Shown here: one piece after another, positions 8,301 to 17,061 of the stretch
Layout: the number at the start of each line of letters is the position of its first letter
Position numbering within the stretch: position 1 is the first letter of the stretch
Origin: DATLHO01 sp035539855
GTDB taxonomy: Bacteria > Bacteroidota > Ignavibacteria > OLB7
DNA: 64,000 bases
Assembly (NCBI GenBank): GCA_035539855.1
Contig: DATLHO010000154.1
Location: 21,161-85,160 of the forward strand
Direction of reading: 5' to 3'
Notes under the pieces: generated by a model
Databases searched by the model: none
What the model was told of the DNA's origin: nothing
The model's input: only the letters and a program-made list of their open reading frames with translations
Program-made: the position numbers and the translations under genes

Positions 8301-8402
8301 GATGTCCAGGACATCCCGATCCCAATGTCATCCTCTGGATTGTTCCTACGTCGCGCCTGCCGCAGGTGCGAACTGGGGCTCTCGATTGCCAACGTCCGAC
8401 CG

Positions 8403-9050
8403 CTACCCGCCGTCCACCTCATCGACCGCCACCGGCGTCCGGATCTCGACACCACGAGAATGGAAGCGCCCTGCGGTCAGCCCCTGATCGAAGCGCGGAA
8501 GCGTCTCGCCGCGAACCTCCACCCGCCCCTCGGGCAGGCCGAGCTCGCGATCGACGACACGGGCGCGCTCGAGCGCGAGCCGGGCATTGTGCTCGGCGTC
8601 GCCGCTGATATGCGTATAGCCGACGACGCTCACGCGCGGATCGGGTGCGATCGACGCTCTGATCGACGACAGCGTCCTGCGGTGTTCCGCCACGCGGTCG
8701 GCGCGATCATAGGCGATGAGGATCAGATTGTAGCGCTCGACGGTCTCGTCGGCTACGCGGTCGCGGCGCTTTCCGCGGATCGTCACCTGCTCCACGGCAA
8801 GCGTCGCGAGCGGCGTGAGGAAGCTCGCACCGTTGGCATCCTCGACGCTCAGATGGTACTGCAGCACGCCGGGCGCGCGCGGCACGGTGCCCTGCTCGCG
8901 CTCGAGCTGCCAGTGTGTCAGGTGATAGCGCTTCGTCGCCGCAACCAGCGCATCGTCAATCACCCTCTCCTGCGGTCGCAGAAGCTGACGGCGCACCATG
9001 ATCGTGACCATCGTGCTTTCGAGGAAGGGGCGCAGGTTATCGTCATCGAA
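8403..9050 (-). pseudogene. Chimeric remnant: LuxR-regulator piece joined to OmpA-like C-terminal domain
   Basis: A single minus-strand frame carries two unrelated homologies. Bases 9050-8910 encode LRPFLES...LRPQER.IDD.LV.AT.RY.LTH, about 64% identical over 42 residues to the regulator at 13405-14457, but it stops just where that protein's LuxR HTH should begin. Bases 8900-8403 then encode an OmpA-like region (YNLILIAYDR, VVGYTHISG, HNARLALERAR, ending VEIRTP) related to the OmpA-like proteins at 37.8-39.3 kb. The frame has no signal peptide and no plausible own start; upstream it overlaps the end of the secreted protein gene at 9043. It is interpreted as a decayed fusion of gene fragments, although a short expressed protein cannot be ruled out. 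Confidence 0.55.
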
Positions 9051-11424
9051 CGACGAGAAACGGGGCCACAGTACACAATGCGCCTGTGACGACCGCGAAA
9101 TACGATCCAACAGGAAGTGTCGTCGGCAGGTCGATGTCAAAAATGTGGCGATCATGCTCCCGCCCACTCGATGGCGCCCGCAGTAGAACGGTGCCTCGTG
9201 CGTCTGCGATGGAAAGCACTGCGGGTTCTGAGCCGCTTCCGACGTCGGCAACGACTCTCATCCTGCCGCCGGACATCACTGATGGCTGGAGTGAAATCGC
9301 GCCACGCTCCCTCTGCAGTTCATCGAGGGAGATCGCGGAGGAGGGCTCGCCGCTGAGGCGAAATCGGCCTACCTGACCCGGGGCGCTAAAGAGAAAGAGT
9401 AAATGGCCATCCGCCGTGAGCGTCAGCGCAGACATGCCCGACAACTCCGGAGCCGGGCCCTGCATTCGCACAAACGTACGTGCTCCGTCGACGCTCCGCT
9501 CGATGACACCATCGGCGGTGGCCGAATAGACGACTTCGGGACTCAGCCAGGAGAGCGCCGCCCCGATCGGCCGTTCGGCCTCGAGCGTCGAAGCGACCCC
9601 CCATGTCGCACCGCCGTCGGTCGACGTAGCGATGTCCCACTGCAGACCATTCCGAAACCGGTCGGGGAATGCCGCCACAATCGACTGCACACCGAAACTC
9701 TCGAGTGAGATCGCTGCCGTCCGCCCGGGAATCGAATCCACTCTGGTCACCTGCCAAGTGCGGGCGCCGTCACTCGATCGAAGAAACCGCCGCGCCGCGG
9801 AGCTCTGCGTCAGGCCGACGAGTGCGCCGTCGCCGAGGCTGCGGAGGTGATCGACAGTCAGCGAGTCACGACGCTCCCACGACATCCCCCCGTCCGTGCT
9901 TGCATGCACGCCGTCGTGTCCCCAGAGGTATAACACCGGCGTAGGCCCGGTGACATCCGAGAGGAGTTTCGCTCCGGCTGCCAGGGTGGGGAGCGACCCC
10001 GCGAGGCTCCATGTCGCTCCGTCGTCCGTACTGAGCAGCAGTCCGCGGTACGCAGCCGCCTCGCTTGGGACGAACCGTGCGAGCGCGGCGAACGCTGCTG
10101 GACGACGGGCCCTGTCCAGTGAAATCACGGCTTCAATATTCGACGCTCCCGGAGGTACGAATGCAGTCTGCCAGGTCTCGCCGGAGTCGGCGCTCGTTCT
10201 GATGGCCCCGTACTCGTACCCTGCGACGACTCGTGCGCCTGTCGCCGTCGCGGTGATCGGCAGCCCGACCGCGCCGTTCGTCGACCACGACCGGCCGGCA
10301 TCCGATGATCGTGCGAACAGCGAAAAGCGGTTCGCAACGAATACGTTCGCAGTATCTGTCCAGCTGACGAGCAGGTCGTTCGAGCTCCGCTGACCGATGA
10401 ACGGATGCGCCCATGGCTGCCACGAGCGGCCACCGTCACGGGAGACGCCGTTGGCCGATGTCGCCCGCATCGCGGTATGAAACCGCAGCGACGCCACATC
10501 CAGCCACCGTGGTAGCGCGAGAGTCTCCCAGGTCATGCCTCGATCCCGGCTGGCCAGGAAGAAGTAGGCATCGTCACGATTCGACTGACGACCACCCCAC
10601 ACATAGAGCATCTCGCCCTCTTCGAAGACACCACTCTGCATCTGAGGCGCGGCGCCGGCATTGAACGGGGGGAGCCGCATCCATTCGATGCGGCCGCTGT
10701 CGAGCAGCAGCCGTCCGAGATGCCAGGGGCCGTCACCACCGAAGTTTTCGGTGACAACGACATAGACTACCCGATTCGAGGTCGCTCCGATGATGCGCAC
10801 CCACTGGGGCATCCGGAGAGCAGCATCCCCGGTCACCGGCATCGTTCCGAAGGCGGTGCTGTCGGCAACGACGGCGATGGCACCGATCGAACGCAGTGAA
10901 TCCGCCCTTTGCCAGGTCACGCCGTCGAGCGTATAGGCAAGCCGTTGGGGCCCGGCCGGCACGCTGATCCCTCCGGATATCCCGGTGCTGTTGTACAGCA
11001 CGACCATTGTCTGCCTGTCGAGTGCCAGAAGGTCGACGACGGAGTCGTGCGACGCGGCGTCCAGAATCGAGGGCTGCACCGGTGCCCACGACTCACCGCC
11101 ATCGACCGACAACCAGCGTGGGCGGGCCCAGGCGACGCCCGTCGGCTCGCTGACGAAGGGGATCGGTGTGAAGGAGTTCGCCGGCCTCCAAGTGATCCCG
11201 CCGTCGCTCGTACAGTACACGGAATCGTGCGTGGCGTAAAAGCCGGAGAATGGTGACGTGAAGAAGATCGACTCCGGAATGAGCCGACTAGTGCCGAATG
11301 TCGTGTGCTCGGTAGCGAATACGTGCCAGCGATCCCCCGGGATCTGGCCGCTGGCAACTGAAATGACAAGGAGCACAAACGGCACGAGACGAAATGCAAC
11401 GCGGGTCGGGCAGCCTATTCCCAT
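9043..11424 (-). CDS. Secreted Asp-box (BNR/YCF48-like) beta-propeller protein with C-terminal sorting tail
   Basis: The 793-residue protein has a signal peptide (hydrophobic VPFVLLVISVASG near residues 14-26). Its body contains about ten Asp-box turns of the form S-x-D-x-G-x-T/S-W (for example SDGGITW, SADSGETW, STDDGATW, STDGGATW), which mark sialidase-like or YCF48-like beta-propellers. The last ~80 residues form a beta-rich module ending LPVGSYFAVV...FLVVR, like type IX secretion sorting domains. No catalytic sialidase residues are recognisable, so a structural or binding role outside the cell is more likely. The ATG at 11424 is preceded by AAGGAA very close to the codon. Confidence 0.85.
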   Translation of the reverse strand: MGIGCPTRVAFRLVPFVLLVISVASGQIPGDRWHVFATEHTTFGTSRLIPESIFFTSPFSGFYATHDSVYCTSDGGITWRPANSFTPIPFVSEPTGVAWARPRWLSVDGGESWAPVQPSILDAASHDSVVDLLALDRQTMVVLYNSTGISGGISVPAGPQRLAYTLDGVTWQRADSLRSIGAIAVVADSTAFGTMPVTGDAALRMPQWVRIIGATSNRVVYVVVTENFGGDGPWHLGRLLLDSGRIEWMRLPPFNAGAAPQMQSGVFEEGEMLYVWGGRQSNRDDAYFFLASRDRGMTWETLALPRWLDVASLRFHTAMRATSANGVSRDGGRSWQPWAHPFIGQRSSNDLLVSWTDTANVFVANRFSLFARSSDAGRSWSTNGAVGLPITATATGARVVAGYEYGAIRTSADSGETWQTAFVPPGASNIEAVISLDRARRPAAFAALARFVPSEAAAYRGLLLSTDDGATWSLAGSLPTLAAGAKLLSDVTGPTPVLYLWGHDGVHASTDGGMSWERRDSLTVDHLRSLGDGALVGLTQSSAARRFLRSSDGARTWQVTRVDSIPGRTAAISLESFGVQSIVAAFPDRFRNGLQWDIATSTDGGATWGVASTLEAERPIGAALSWLSPEVVYSATADGVIERSVDGARTFVRMQGPAPELSGMSALTLTADGHLLFLFSAPGQVGRFRLSGEPSSAISLDELQRERGAISLQPSVMSGGRMRVVADVGSGSEPAVLSIADARGTVLLRAPSSGREHDRHIFDIDLPTTLPVGSYFAVVTGALCTVAPFLVVR

Positions 11425-11738
11425 TTCCTTGGCACCATTAGCTTGATGGATTCTACTGAAAACTCACCAACTGGTACTCGGGCGCAGCTCGAAGGTAGAG
11501 GCATCGGATTTCCATTCCTACCTGCAAATAGCCTCATTCGAAAGCAAAGCATCGGGACCCGAGATGATAACCAGTCACGATTGGGCCAGGCATCATAACC
11601 GCATGTACGAAGAACCTGTGATCCGGTCACGTGGCAGGCAATGCGCCTGCCACGTGACTATTGCGTCGAAGCATCTTGATGAAAGCCATCGCGCCTAGCC
11701 CATCGCATCGCTTCGAGCGTTCATCGGCTATCATCGCA
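11425..11738. other. Intergenic region with one strong hairpin
   Basis: These 314 bp separate two minus-strand secreted-protein genes. No coding region is seen. The only structure is the hairpin at 11626-11658. Confidence 0.6.
11626..11658 (-). terminator. Perfect 14-bp hairpin after the Cys-rich secreted protein gene
   Basis: GTCACGTGGCAGGC and its exact complement enclose the loop AATGC. It lies about 80 nt beyond the stop of the 11739-12512 gene on the minus strand. No U-tract follows, so it is a likely but unproven terminator. Confidence 0.5.
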
Positions 11739-12512
11739 CTACTTACCATCTGGCCGCGTTTGCGCTGAACTCACCGGCTGAAGACTCTTCTCCGCTGCAT
11801 CGAGTCCGATGTCCTGGCCTGAGGGCGCAGCACCCGATTCGATGCACGGCTTTGGACCATAGGGGCCTGCGGGATCGCTCGTGCATGCCGGCAGCACCAC
11901 CCGGCAGCAGACCTGGGAAGTCTGGCCGGCACAGTCCAGAGTGACGCAAACGTCGATGCATTTCGATCCTGAGGGATCGCAGCCCGTGAAGCCAACCGGG
12001 ATCTTGACGGATGACTTGTATGGTAGTCCGCCCGATGTCTCGACCATGTGAACACAGCTTGTGCGACAAACTGAGTCGCAAGTGCTGTCTGCGAGAGTTC
12101 CACCCGGAGGATAGAGACGGGGGCAGGCTGGATCTTCGCTCCAGACACCAGTCCACGGGTACTTGACAGGACAGAGGTCGCAGATGTGATTGGGCGAGTT
12201 GGCGTTCCTCTGACAGGGTGAGATCGGTCCGGGGTCCGTATCACAATCCAATGCGGCGCAGATGTCGACTCTCGTCACGACACAGCCCTCCCACTCGTTC
12301 TTGATTTCGAATTCCCAGCTGCAACAGCCCTCGCCGCAGAGAAGCCCGTTGTCGCAGGCGTTTCCATCGCCGTAAGTCCCATTGTTGGTGTGACACAACG
12401 CGTGCGGGGTCGGAGTAGCAATCCACGTACACCCGCTTGTCTGAGCCGAAGCTGTCGAAGCCGCGAACACAGCCGCGATGATGGCGACAAGGACGTAAAC
12501 GCGACAGAACAT
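11739..12512 (-). CDS. Cysteine-rich secreted protein, unknown function
   Basis: The protein has 257 residues with a signal peptide (VYVLVAIIAAVFAASTASAQ) and over 25 cysteines spread through the chain, including GEGCC, DLCPV, SVCRTSC and VCCRVV. This pattern fits a disulfide-stabilised exported protein. The start at 12512 is well supported: GGAGG lies five bases before the ATG, and the in-frame upstream extension has no signal-peptide character. It is probably co-transcribed with the exported protein gene directly upstream (12586-13197; 73-bp gap). No family was recognised. Confidence 0.75.
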   Translation of the reverse strand: MFCRVYVLVAIIAAVFAASTASAQTSGCTWIATPTPHALCHTNNGTYGDGNACDNGLLCGEGCCSWEFEIKNEWEGCVVTRVDICAALDCDTDPGPISPCQRNANSPNHICDLCPVKYPWTGVWSEDPACPRLYPPGGTLADSTCDSVCRTSCVHMVETSGGLPYKSSVKIPVGFTGCDPSGSKCIDVCVTLDCAGQTSQVCCRVVLPACTSDPAGPYGPKPCIESGAAPSGQDIGLDAAEKSLQPVSSAQTRPDGK

Positions 12513-12585
12513 AACTGCCTCCAATGAGTGTTGAATGGCTACGCGGGAGCTGTCGTAGAACTGCGGGAGGGGCGTCGCGCGGGGT

Positions 12586-13197
12586 CTATTCGAGCGCTCC
12601 GGCACCGTCGCCCGGTGCCGTCGACTCGCAGTCGGTTACGCTGCACGCCGGCGAGCCGCCGGAATAGTGGAGCGTGATGATCGCTGGCTCGGTTCCGTAA
12701 TAGGTTGCGATACACCGCCGCAATGAGTCAGAACAGGGCGACAGTGTCGTCGACGATCCGGCGCCCGTGCGCTCGACGCATGCGGCGAAGAAGACCCAGG
12801 AGTGTCCCGGGGAAACGGAGTCGGCCGCCGAATCGGCGTAGCCCGCCGCCGCGCCGTGAAGGACTGCGACGTATGCGAGACGATTGAACAACTCCGGCGT
12901 CGAAAGCGAGTCGAGCGCGGCGCAAGAGTCGCCTGCCTCGAATGTCTCGGCCGCGATGACATAGTCGGTCCGTCCGGTCGGCGTACGCCAGACGCAGACG
13001 ATCTGTCGGGTCTTCCCTTCGTTCGAGGTTGCGAGTGTCGGCGGATCGACAACCGACGGAAGCGACCATGCGACCGTGTCGACAGCCAGCAGGACCGCCG
13101 ACGAGTCGGTCGGGTGAGTCATCGGCGTCTGCGCGAGCGCGACGGAAGCCGGAGCGATGAGACAAAGCGTGGCGATGCCAAGGAACAGGTAGCGCAT
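12586..13197 (-). CDS. Small secreted protein, unknown function
   Basis: This 203-residue protein opens with a clear signal peptide (YLFLGIATLCLIAPASVALAQ). The mature part has several spaced cysteines (IVCVWR, GDSCAALD, FFAACVE, SPCSDS, PACSVTDCES) and ends in a low-complexity acidic tail. It lies directly upstream of the Cys-rich secreted protein gene on the same strand and likely shares a transcript. I do not recognise a family. Confidence 0.7.
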   Translation of the reverse strand: MRYLFLGIATLCLIAPASVALAQTPMTHPTDSSAVLLAVDTVAWSLPSVVDPPTLATSNEGKTRQIVCVWRTPTGRTDYVIAAETFEAGDSCAALDSLSTPELFNRLAYVAVLHGAAAGYADSAADSVSPGHSWVFFAACVERTGAGSSTTLSPCSDSLRRCIATYYGTEPAIITLHYSGGSPACSVTDCESTAPGDGAGALE

Positions 13198-13404
13198 GAG
13201 GGCACAGCGGTAGAGCCATCCTGCGATCCGGATCCGGGTGGAACTCGCGGGGATGGGGTTGGATGCCTTCGAGCGCTCGGTACGTCAGAAAGATGGACGC
13301 GCGTCGACGCGCATCCTATTCCCCTTTAGGGGAGGGTGGGATAATGAAGTGTAGGTCCGGTGGTGGTGCACGGCTTGCGCTCGCGCGGCGTCGACACGCC
13401 TTCG

Positions 13405-14457
13405 TCAGCGCGTCGGTCGCAGCATGAAGAGCTTGCCGAAGACGTCGCCGAGACTGACGGTGCCGGTCTTGCGATGGACCGACTGAAGATGCTTCTTGAC
13501 GTTGTCCTGCGAGACGCCGATCTCGGCGGCGATCTCCTTGTACGACAGGCCGAGCATGCGACAGGTGAGGACGCGGCGCTCCTGATGCGTGAGCTGGTAA
13601 CGCACCGTCGCTTCGACGAGCACATCGTCGATCAACCGCTCCTGTGGTCGGAGAAACTGGTGCCGGATGATCACGCCGGCGAAGGCGCTCTCGAGGAACG
13701 GCCGAAGCGTTTCGATGATCGCTGTGTCCGCCTCGCGCAGAGGAGACTTCTGCCGTTCGCGGCAGAGAATGATACAGCCGATTTGCATCGTCTCGTAATA
13801 TGCGAGCTCGATGACGTGGGGCGGATGATAGTCGTCGAATGGAAATCCCTGCTCCAGCATGCCGTCGAGAACGGCGGCCGAGAATCCTCTGGAGGCCGCA
13901 TGGGTACTGACACTCACACCGACCGAGCCCTTCGGAGGGACGTGATGAATGACATCGGCGCTCGCATTGTATTCGTCCGGATCGCAAAGGTCGCAGGACG
14001 TGTCGACGGCGATGGCAATCCGATCGACAGCCGGGAGCAACGGAGCAAGAGCGTTTCGGAGCTCGCGCGTGGCGGTGGTGACGTCGAAGGTGTTTGGCAG
14101 GGCATTAAGCAGGCAGAGAAACGGATCCGCCGCACGCGGGGCACCCGTGCTCCCGACCGCGATCGACGGCCGGCCCCCACGCGGTGCGGTGCCAGGAGCC
14201 GAACGGGGCCGACCGGGCGGCCGCACCTCGAGAAGCGCATCGAGTCCGCCACCGCGGTACGTTGCAACCCAGCGCTCCACTGTCGGGGCCGATACGCCGA
14301 CACGAAGCGCCACCTCTGCGGTGACGAGCTCGGGAAACCGCTTCATCACCTGCAGCGCACGCACGCGTGTCGCGAGCGGACCCGACCGAAGCTTCCGCTC
14401 GAGACGAGAGAGCGCTGCTGGTGATTCGGCGATGTCGAGACGGCGTCGGCGCGGCAT
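13405..14457 (-). CDS. Double-HTH regulator: transposase-like N-terminal HTH, sensor-like middle, LuxR C-terminal HTH
   Basis: The 350-residue protein has two DNA-binding ends. Residues about 15-75 resemble the helix-turn-helix found at the N-terminus of IS630-type transposases and Helix-turn-helix 'HTH_29/32' regulators (RVRALQVMKRFP...VALRVGVSAPTVERWVATY..GG..ALL). Residues about 290-335 form a LuxR/FixJ HTH (LTHQERRVLTCRMLGLSYKEIAAEIGVS...VKKHL). Between them is a domain of about 200 residues with no family I can name, containing a CDLCDP motif. It is a single-component-type regulator. Two inverted repeats lie at or before the start and could be its own operators. A partial paralogue survives at 8910-9050. 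Confidence 0.75.
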   Translation of the reverse strand: MPRRRRLDIAESPAALSRLERKLRSGPLATRVRALQVMKRFPELVTAEVALRVGVSAPTVERWVATYRGGGLDALLEVRPPGRPRSAPGTAPRGGRPSIAVGSTGAPRAADPFLCLLNALPNTFDVTTATRELRNALAPLLPAVDRIAIAVDTSCDLCDPDEYNASADVIHHVPPKGSVGVSVSTHAASRGFSAAVLDGMLEQGFPFDDYHPPHVIELAYYETMQIGCIILCRERQKSPLREADTAIIETLRPFLESAFAGVIIRHQFLRPQERLIDDVLVEATVRYQLTHQERRVLTCRMLGLSYKEIAAEIGVSQDNVKKHLQSVHRKTGTVSLGDVFGKLFMLRPTR

Positions 14458-14478
14458 GGGTACTCAACGGTTACCCAT
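14456..14478. promoter_or_regulatory. Inverted repeat over the regulator start codon
   Basis: ATGGGTA and TACCCAT are separated by 9 nt, and the palindrome overlaps the regulator's start codon. It is a candidate autoregulatory operator. Confidence 0.35.
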
Positions 14479-14497
14479 CAAGCTACGACTCTGCAAT

Positions 14498-14537
14498 CCC
14501 ATCACGAAAGCGGACCACCGATGACAATCGTGATGGG
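14498..14537. promoter_or_regulatory. 10-bp inverted repeat upstream of the double-HTH regulator
   Basis: CCCATCACGA and TCGTGATGGG form perfect arms 20 nt apart, 41-80 nt before the regulator start. The spacing suits binding by a dimeric or tetrameric regulator; function is inferred only. Confidence 0.35.
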
Positions 14538-14606
14538 AATGGTGGCGTCCGTACGCCAGGGGCCGCCTCGGCGCCGGATGGGCGCTCGTCTCGCCTTCTC
14601 CCTCGC

Positions 14607-14895
14607 CTACCTTCGCACGACCAATCTCTCGCTGAGCACCAGCGTCGGCGTCCGCAGCACAACGACATGGGCCCCCGCCGGCAGCTCCGACACGTCCACC
14701 CACTGCACGTACGCTCCCGCCTCCATCTCACCGTCGACGAGCGTCGCAGCGTGCGCTCCCGACGCGTCCTGCAGCACGAGCTTCGTCCGCCTCCGCTCGG
14801 TGAGCGAGTACTCGATCGCCGCCACCCCCGAGGCCGGTTCGGCGATGCCGGGCGCAGCAGTACCTCCGCCGCGCGTCGAACAGCCACTTGTGCTC
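14607..14895 (-). pseudogene. Orphan C-terminal sorting-domain remnant
   Basis: The minus-strand frame encodes PASGVAAIEYSL, then LVLQDASGAHAATL, SELPAGAHVVVLRT and LVVRR before the stop, which is the typical shape of a type IX sorting tail. No passenger domain precedes it: the frame runs straight into the 3' end of serS, and the only local starts are a GTG at 14825 or none. It looks like the surviving tail of a deleted secreted-protein gene. Confidence 0.5.
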
Positions 14896-16173
14896 TCATC
14901 CCTTCTCCACCCGGATCACCTCCCGCCCCCCCATCAACGGCACGAGCACCGCCGGCACCCTCACGGTCCCATCCGCCTGCTGATTGTTCTCGAGGATCGC
15001 GACGATCGCGCGCGGCACCGCGACGGCCGTGCCGTTGAGCGTGTGCACGAAGCGCGTCTGGTTGTTCTCATCGCGATAGCGGATCATCAGCCGGCGCGAC
15101 TGGAACTCGGTGCAGTTGCTCGTGCTCGTGACCTCCCCGAACGCCTCGCGCGACGGCATCCATGCCTCGATGTCGAACTTGCGATACGCCGGCGCTCCGA
15201 GATCCCCGGCCGCGATGTCGACGACCTGGTAGTGCAGGCCGAGGTCGCTGAAGATCTCCTTCTCGATCTCGAGCATCTCCGCGTGCATCGCTTCGGATTC
15301 CTCCGGCGTCGTGAACGCGAACATCTCGACCTTGCTGAACTGGTGCACGCGGTAGAGCCCGCGCGACTCACGGCCCGCCGCGCCTGCCTCGGTGCGGAAG
15401 CAATGGCTGTAGCCGACGAGTTTCACGGGGAGCTCCTCCTTGCGCAGGATCTTCTCCTTGAGCAGTCCGCCGAGCGTGATCTCGGCGGTACCGACGAGGC
15501 AGAGGTCGGTTCCCTCGACGCTGTAGACCTGGGTCTCCTCGCCGCGCGGGTTGAAGCCGATCGCCTCGAGCACCGATGCGCGCGCGAGGTCGGGCGTCAG
15601 GTACGGCGTCCATCCGCGCGAGACCAGCTTCATCATCGCGAAGTTGACGAGCGCCATCTCGAGCAGCGCGCCCTCGTTCATGAGGTAGTAGAACTTCTGT
15701 CCGGTGACCTCCGCGGCGGTCTCGAAGTCGAGGAGCTTCAGCTCGGTGCCGAGCGTCACGTGGTCCTTCGTCGGGAAGTCGAACACGGGCCGCTCGCCGA
15801 CGGTCTCCATCACGAGGCCATCCTCCTCTCCGCCGGCGGGCACGTCGGGATGCGTCATGTTGGGGATGTTCTTCGCGGCGGCATCGAGCTCGTCTCCGAC
15901 GGCGTTGAACTCCTCCTCGCGCGCGGCGATGAGCTCCTTGAGCTCGCGCCCGCGGTCGATCAGGGTCTGGCGCTCGGCCTGCTCCATCTTCCCCTTCATC
16001 TTCTGCGACGACTCGTTCCGCTCGGCGCGCAGCGCCTCGAGCTCCTGCTGTATCGCTACGCGCCGCGCGTAAAGCTCGACGACGCGGGCGGCGTCGGCGT
16101 TGCGGACGCCTCGGCGGGCGATGTTCTCGGTGACGAGCTCGAGGTTCTCGCGAATGAACTTCAGATCCAGCAT
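14896..16173 (-). CDS. serS: Seryl-tRNA synthetase
   Basis: This 425-residue cytoplasmic enzyme charges tRNA-Ser. The N-terminus (MLDLKFIRENLELV and following helices to about residue 105) is the long coiled-coil tRNA-binding arm. The class II core includes the motif 2 region (CHCFRTEAG-type, near 265-285: FRTEAGAAGRESRGLYR.HQF) and motif 3 near the end (LNGTAVAVPRAIVAILENNQ). Length is normal. A promoter-like TACTTTTG box lies 31 nt upstream of the start on the minus strand. An internal 99-bp piece is duplicated at 8202-8300. Confidence 0.97.
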   Translation of the reverse strand: MLDLKFIRENLELVTENIARRGVRNADAARVVELYARRVAIQQELEALRAERNESSQKMKGKMEQAERQTLIDRGRELKELIAAREEEFNAVGDELDAAAKNIPNMTHPDVPAGGEEDGLVMETVGERPVFDFPTKDHVTLGTELKLLDFETAAEVTGQKFYYLMNEGALLEMALVNFAMMKLVSRGWTPYLTPDLARASVLEAIGFNPRGEETQVYSVEGTDLCLVGTAEITLGGLLKEKILRKEELPVKLVGYSHCFRTEAGAAGRESRGLYRVHQFSKVEMFAFTTPEESEAMHAEMLEIEKEIFSDLGLHYQVVDIAAGDLGAPAYRKFDIEAWMPSREAFGEVTSTSNCTEFQSRRLMIRYRDENNQTRFVHTLNGTAVAVPRAIVAILENNQQADGTVRVPAVLVPLMGGREVIRVEKG

Positions 16174-16203
16174 GCGTTGACGGAGTGGTCGTTAGGAAAA
16201 GGG

Positions 16204-16211
16204 CAAAAGTA
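16204..16211 (-). promoter_or_regulatory. Promoter-like box for serS
   Basis: The minus strand reads GCTTCGTACTTTTGCCC; the TACTTTTG core matches the Bacteroidota -7 consensus. It ends 31 nt before the serS ATG. The same extended TTCGTACTTTTG precedes mgtE. Confidence 0.5.
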
Positions 16212-16257
16212 CGAAGCCCCGGGTCATTGGCGCGTAATCGCGCGTGCCTGATGCGGC

Positions 16258-16292
16258 GAGGCCCCGGGCGCGCTCTGCGCGCCCGGGGCCTC
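16258..16292 (-). terminator. Perfect 16-bp GC-rich hairpin after the 2Fe-2S protein gene
   Basis: GAGGCCCCGGGCGCGC and its exact complement enclose TCT. It starts 36 nt beyond the 2Fe-2S gene stop on the minus strand and precedes the serS promoter. It lacks a U-tract, but its stability and placement support termination. Confidence 0.6.
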
Positions 16293-16327
16293 GATTGCCT
16301 GAACGTCGGGGTGCCGAAAGGCGTCGC

Positions 16328-16972
16328 CTAGAACAGTCCGATCATATCCCCGCCCATCCAGACGATGGCGCCGAGGACGATGAGGCCGAAGACCGTGGCG
16401 AGCGCGCCGTTGATGACGGTGAAGCGATGGATCTCGCCGATCTCCTGCGCCACGCGATTGTCGATCGTGCAGTCGCCGAGGACTTCCGTCTGGCAGGCGA
16501 GGCGCACCTTGCCGACGTCGCCCCCGAGCGTGAAGCGCTCCTGCCACGTCGGCACGCTCAGCGCCGCGGCACTGTTCGCGCCGGGCGTGTAGCGGCACGT
16601 GCCGCAGAAGCCCATCCCGAAACAGTTCGCCGCCTTCGCGACGTCGTAGTAGACTTCGGCTCCCTGCGTGGTCGCGTACTCGCGGAGATTGCCTCCCTCG
16701 GGCACGAAGACCGTGCGGCCCTGGTTGGCGAAGGTCACCGCATGGAATCCCTCGGGCACACGGCCTCCGGTCGTGAACGGCGCCAATGTCTCGGAGAGAT
16801 CGAGCTCGGGATGGTGGTACCGGTAGACCGCATAGGCCGCGCCGAGACCGAAGAGGTACCACGTCACCGCCATCGCGATCGCGAGGGGCATTGGCGTGTT
16901 GAGCTGCACAAGCAGCACGAAAAGGATCGCGGTCGTCAGCAGAGCCCAGAACGAGAATCCCGGAATCTTCAT
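16328..16972 (-). CDS. Membrane-anchored 2Fe-2S ferredoxin-domain protein
   Basis: The 214-residue protein has two N-terminal membrane segments (WALLTTAILFVLLVQL and PLAIAMAVTWYLFGLGAAY), a plant-type 2Fe-2S domain with cysteines in CFGMGFCGTC and RLACQT, and a C-terminal membrane segment (ALATVFGLIVLGAIVW). The four-cysteine spacing (C-x5-C-x2-C...C) fits a 2Fe-2S ferredoxin. The ATG at 16972 has GGAG six bases upstream; an in-frame GTG four codons earlier is less likely. It probably carries electrons at the membrane; the partner is unknown and no redox genes are adjacent. Confidence 0.85.
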   Translation of the reverse strand: MKIPGFSFWALLTTAILFVLLVQLNTPMPLAIAMAVTWYLFGLGAAYAVYRYHHPELDLSETLAPFTTGGRVPEGFHAVTFANQGRTVFVPEGGNLREYATTQGAEVYYDVAKAANCFGMGFCGTCRYTPGANSAAALSVPTWQERFTLGGDVGKVRLACQTEVLGDCTIDNRVAQEIGEIHRFTVINGALATVFGLIVLGAIVWMGGDMIGLF

Positions 16973-17061
16973 ATCACGCTCCACACGGAGATTGTATCAA
17001 ATGGTAGGCAGTCAGAAGATAGACGCAAAGTGACAAACACGCAAAGAAAGCTTGCGGATGC

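Noticed and set aside
13321..13332. Short CCCCTTTAGGGG palindrome after the double-HTH regulator
   Set aside because: Only four pairs with a four-base loop and no U-tract; too weak to call.
14521..16251. Plus-strand frame opposite serS
   Set aside because: Composition is antisense-like and serS is certain on the other strand.
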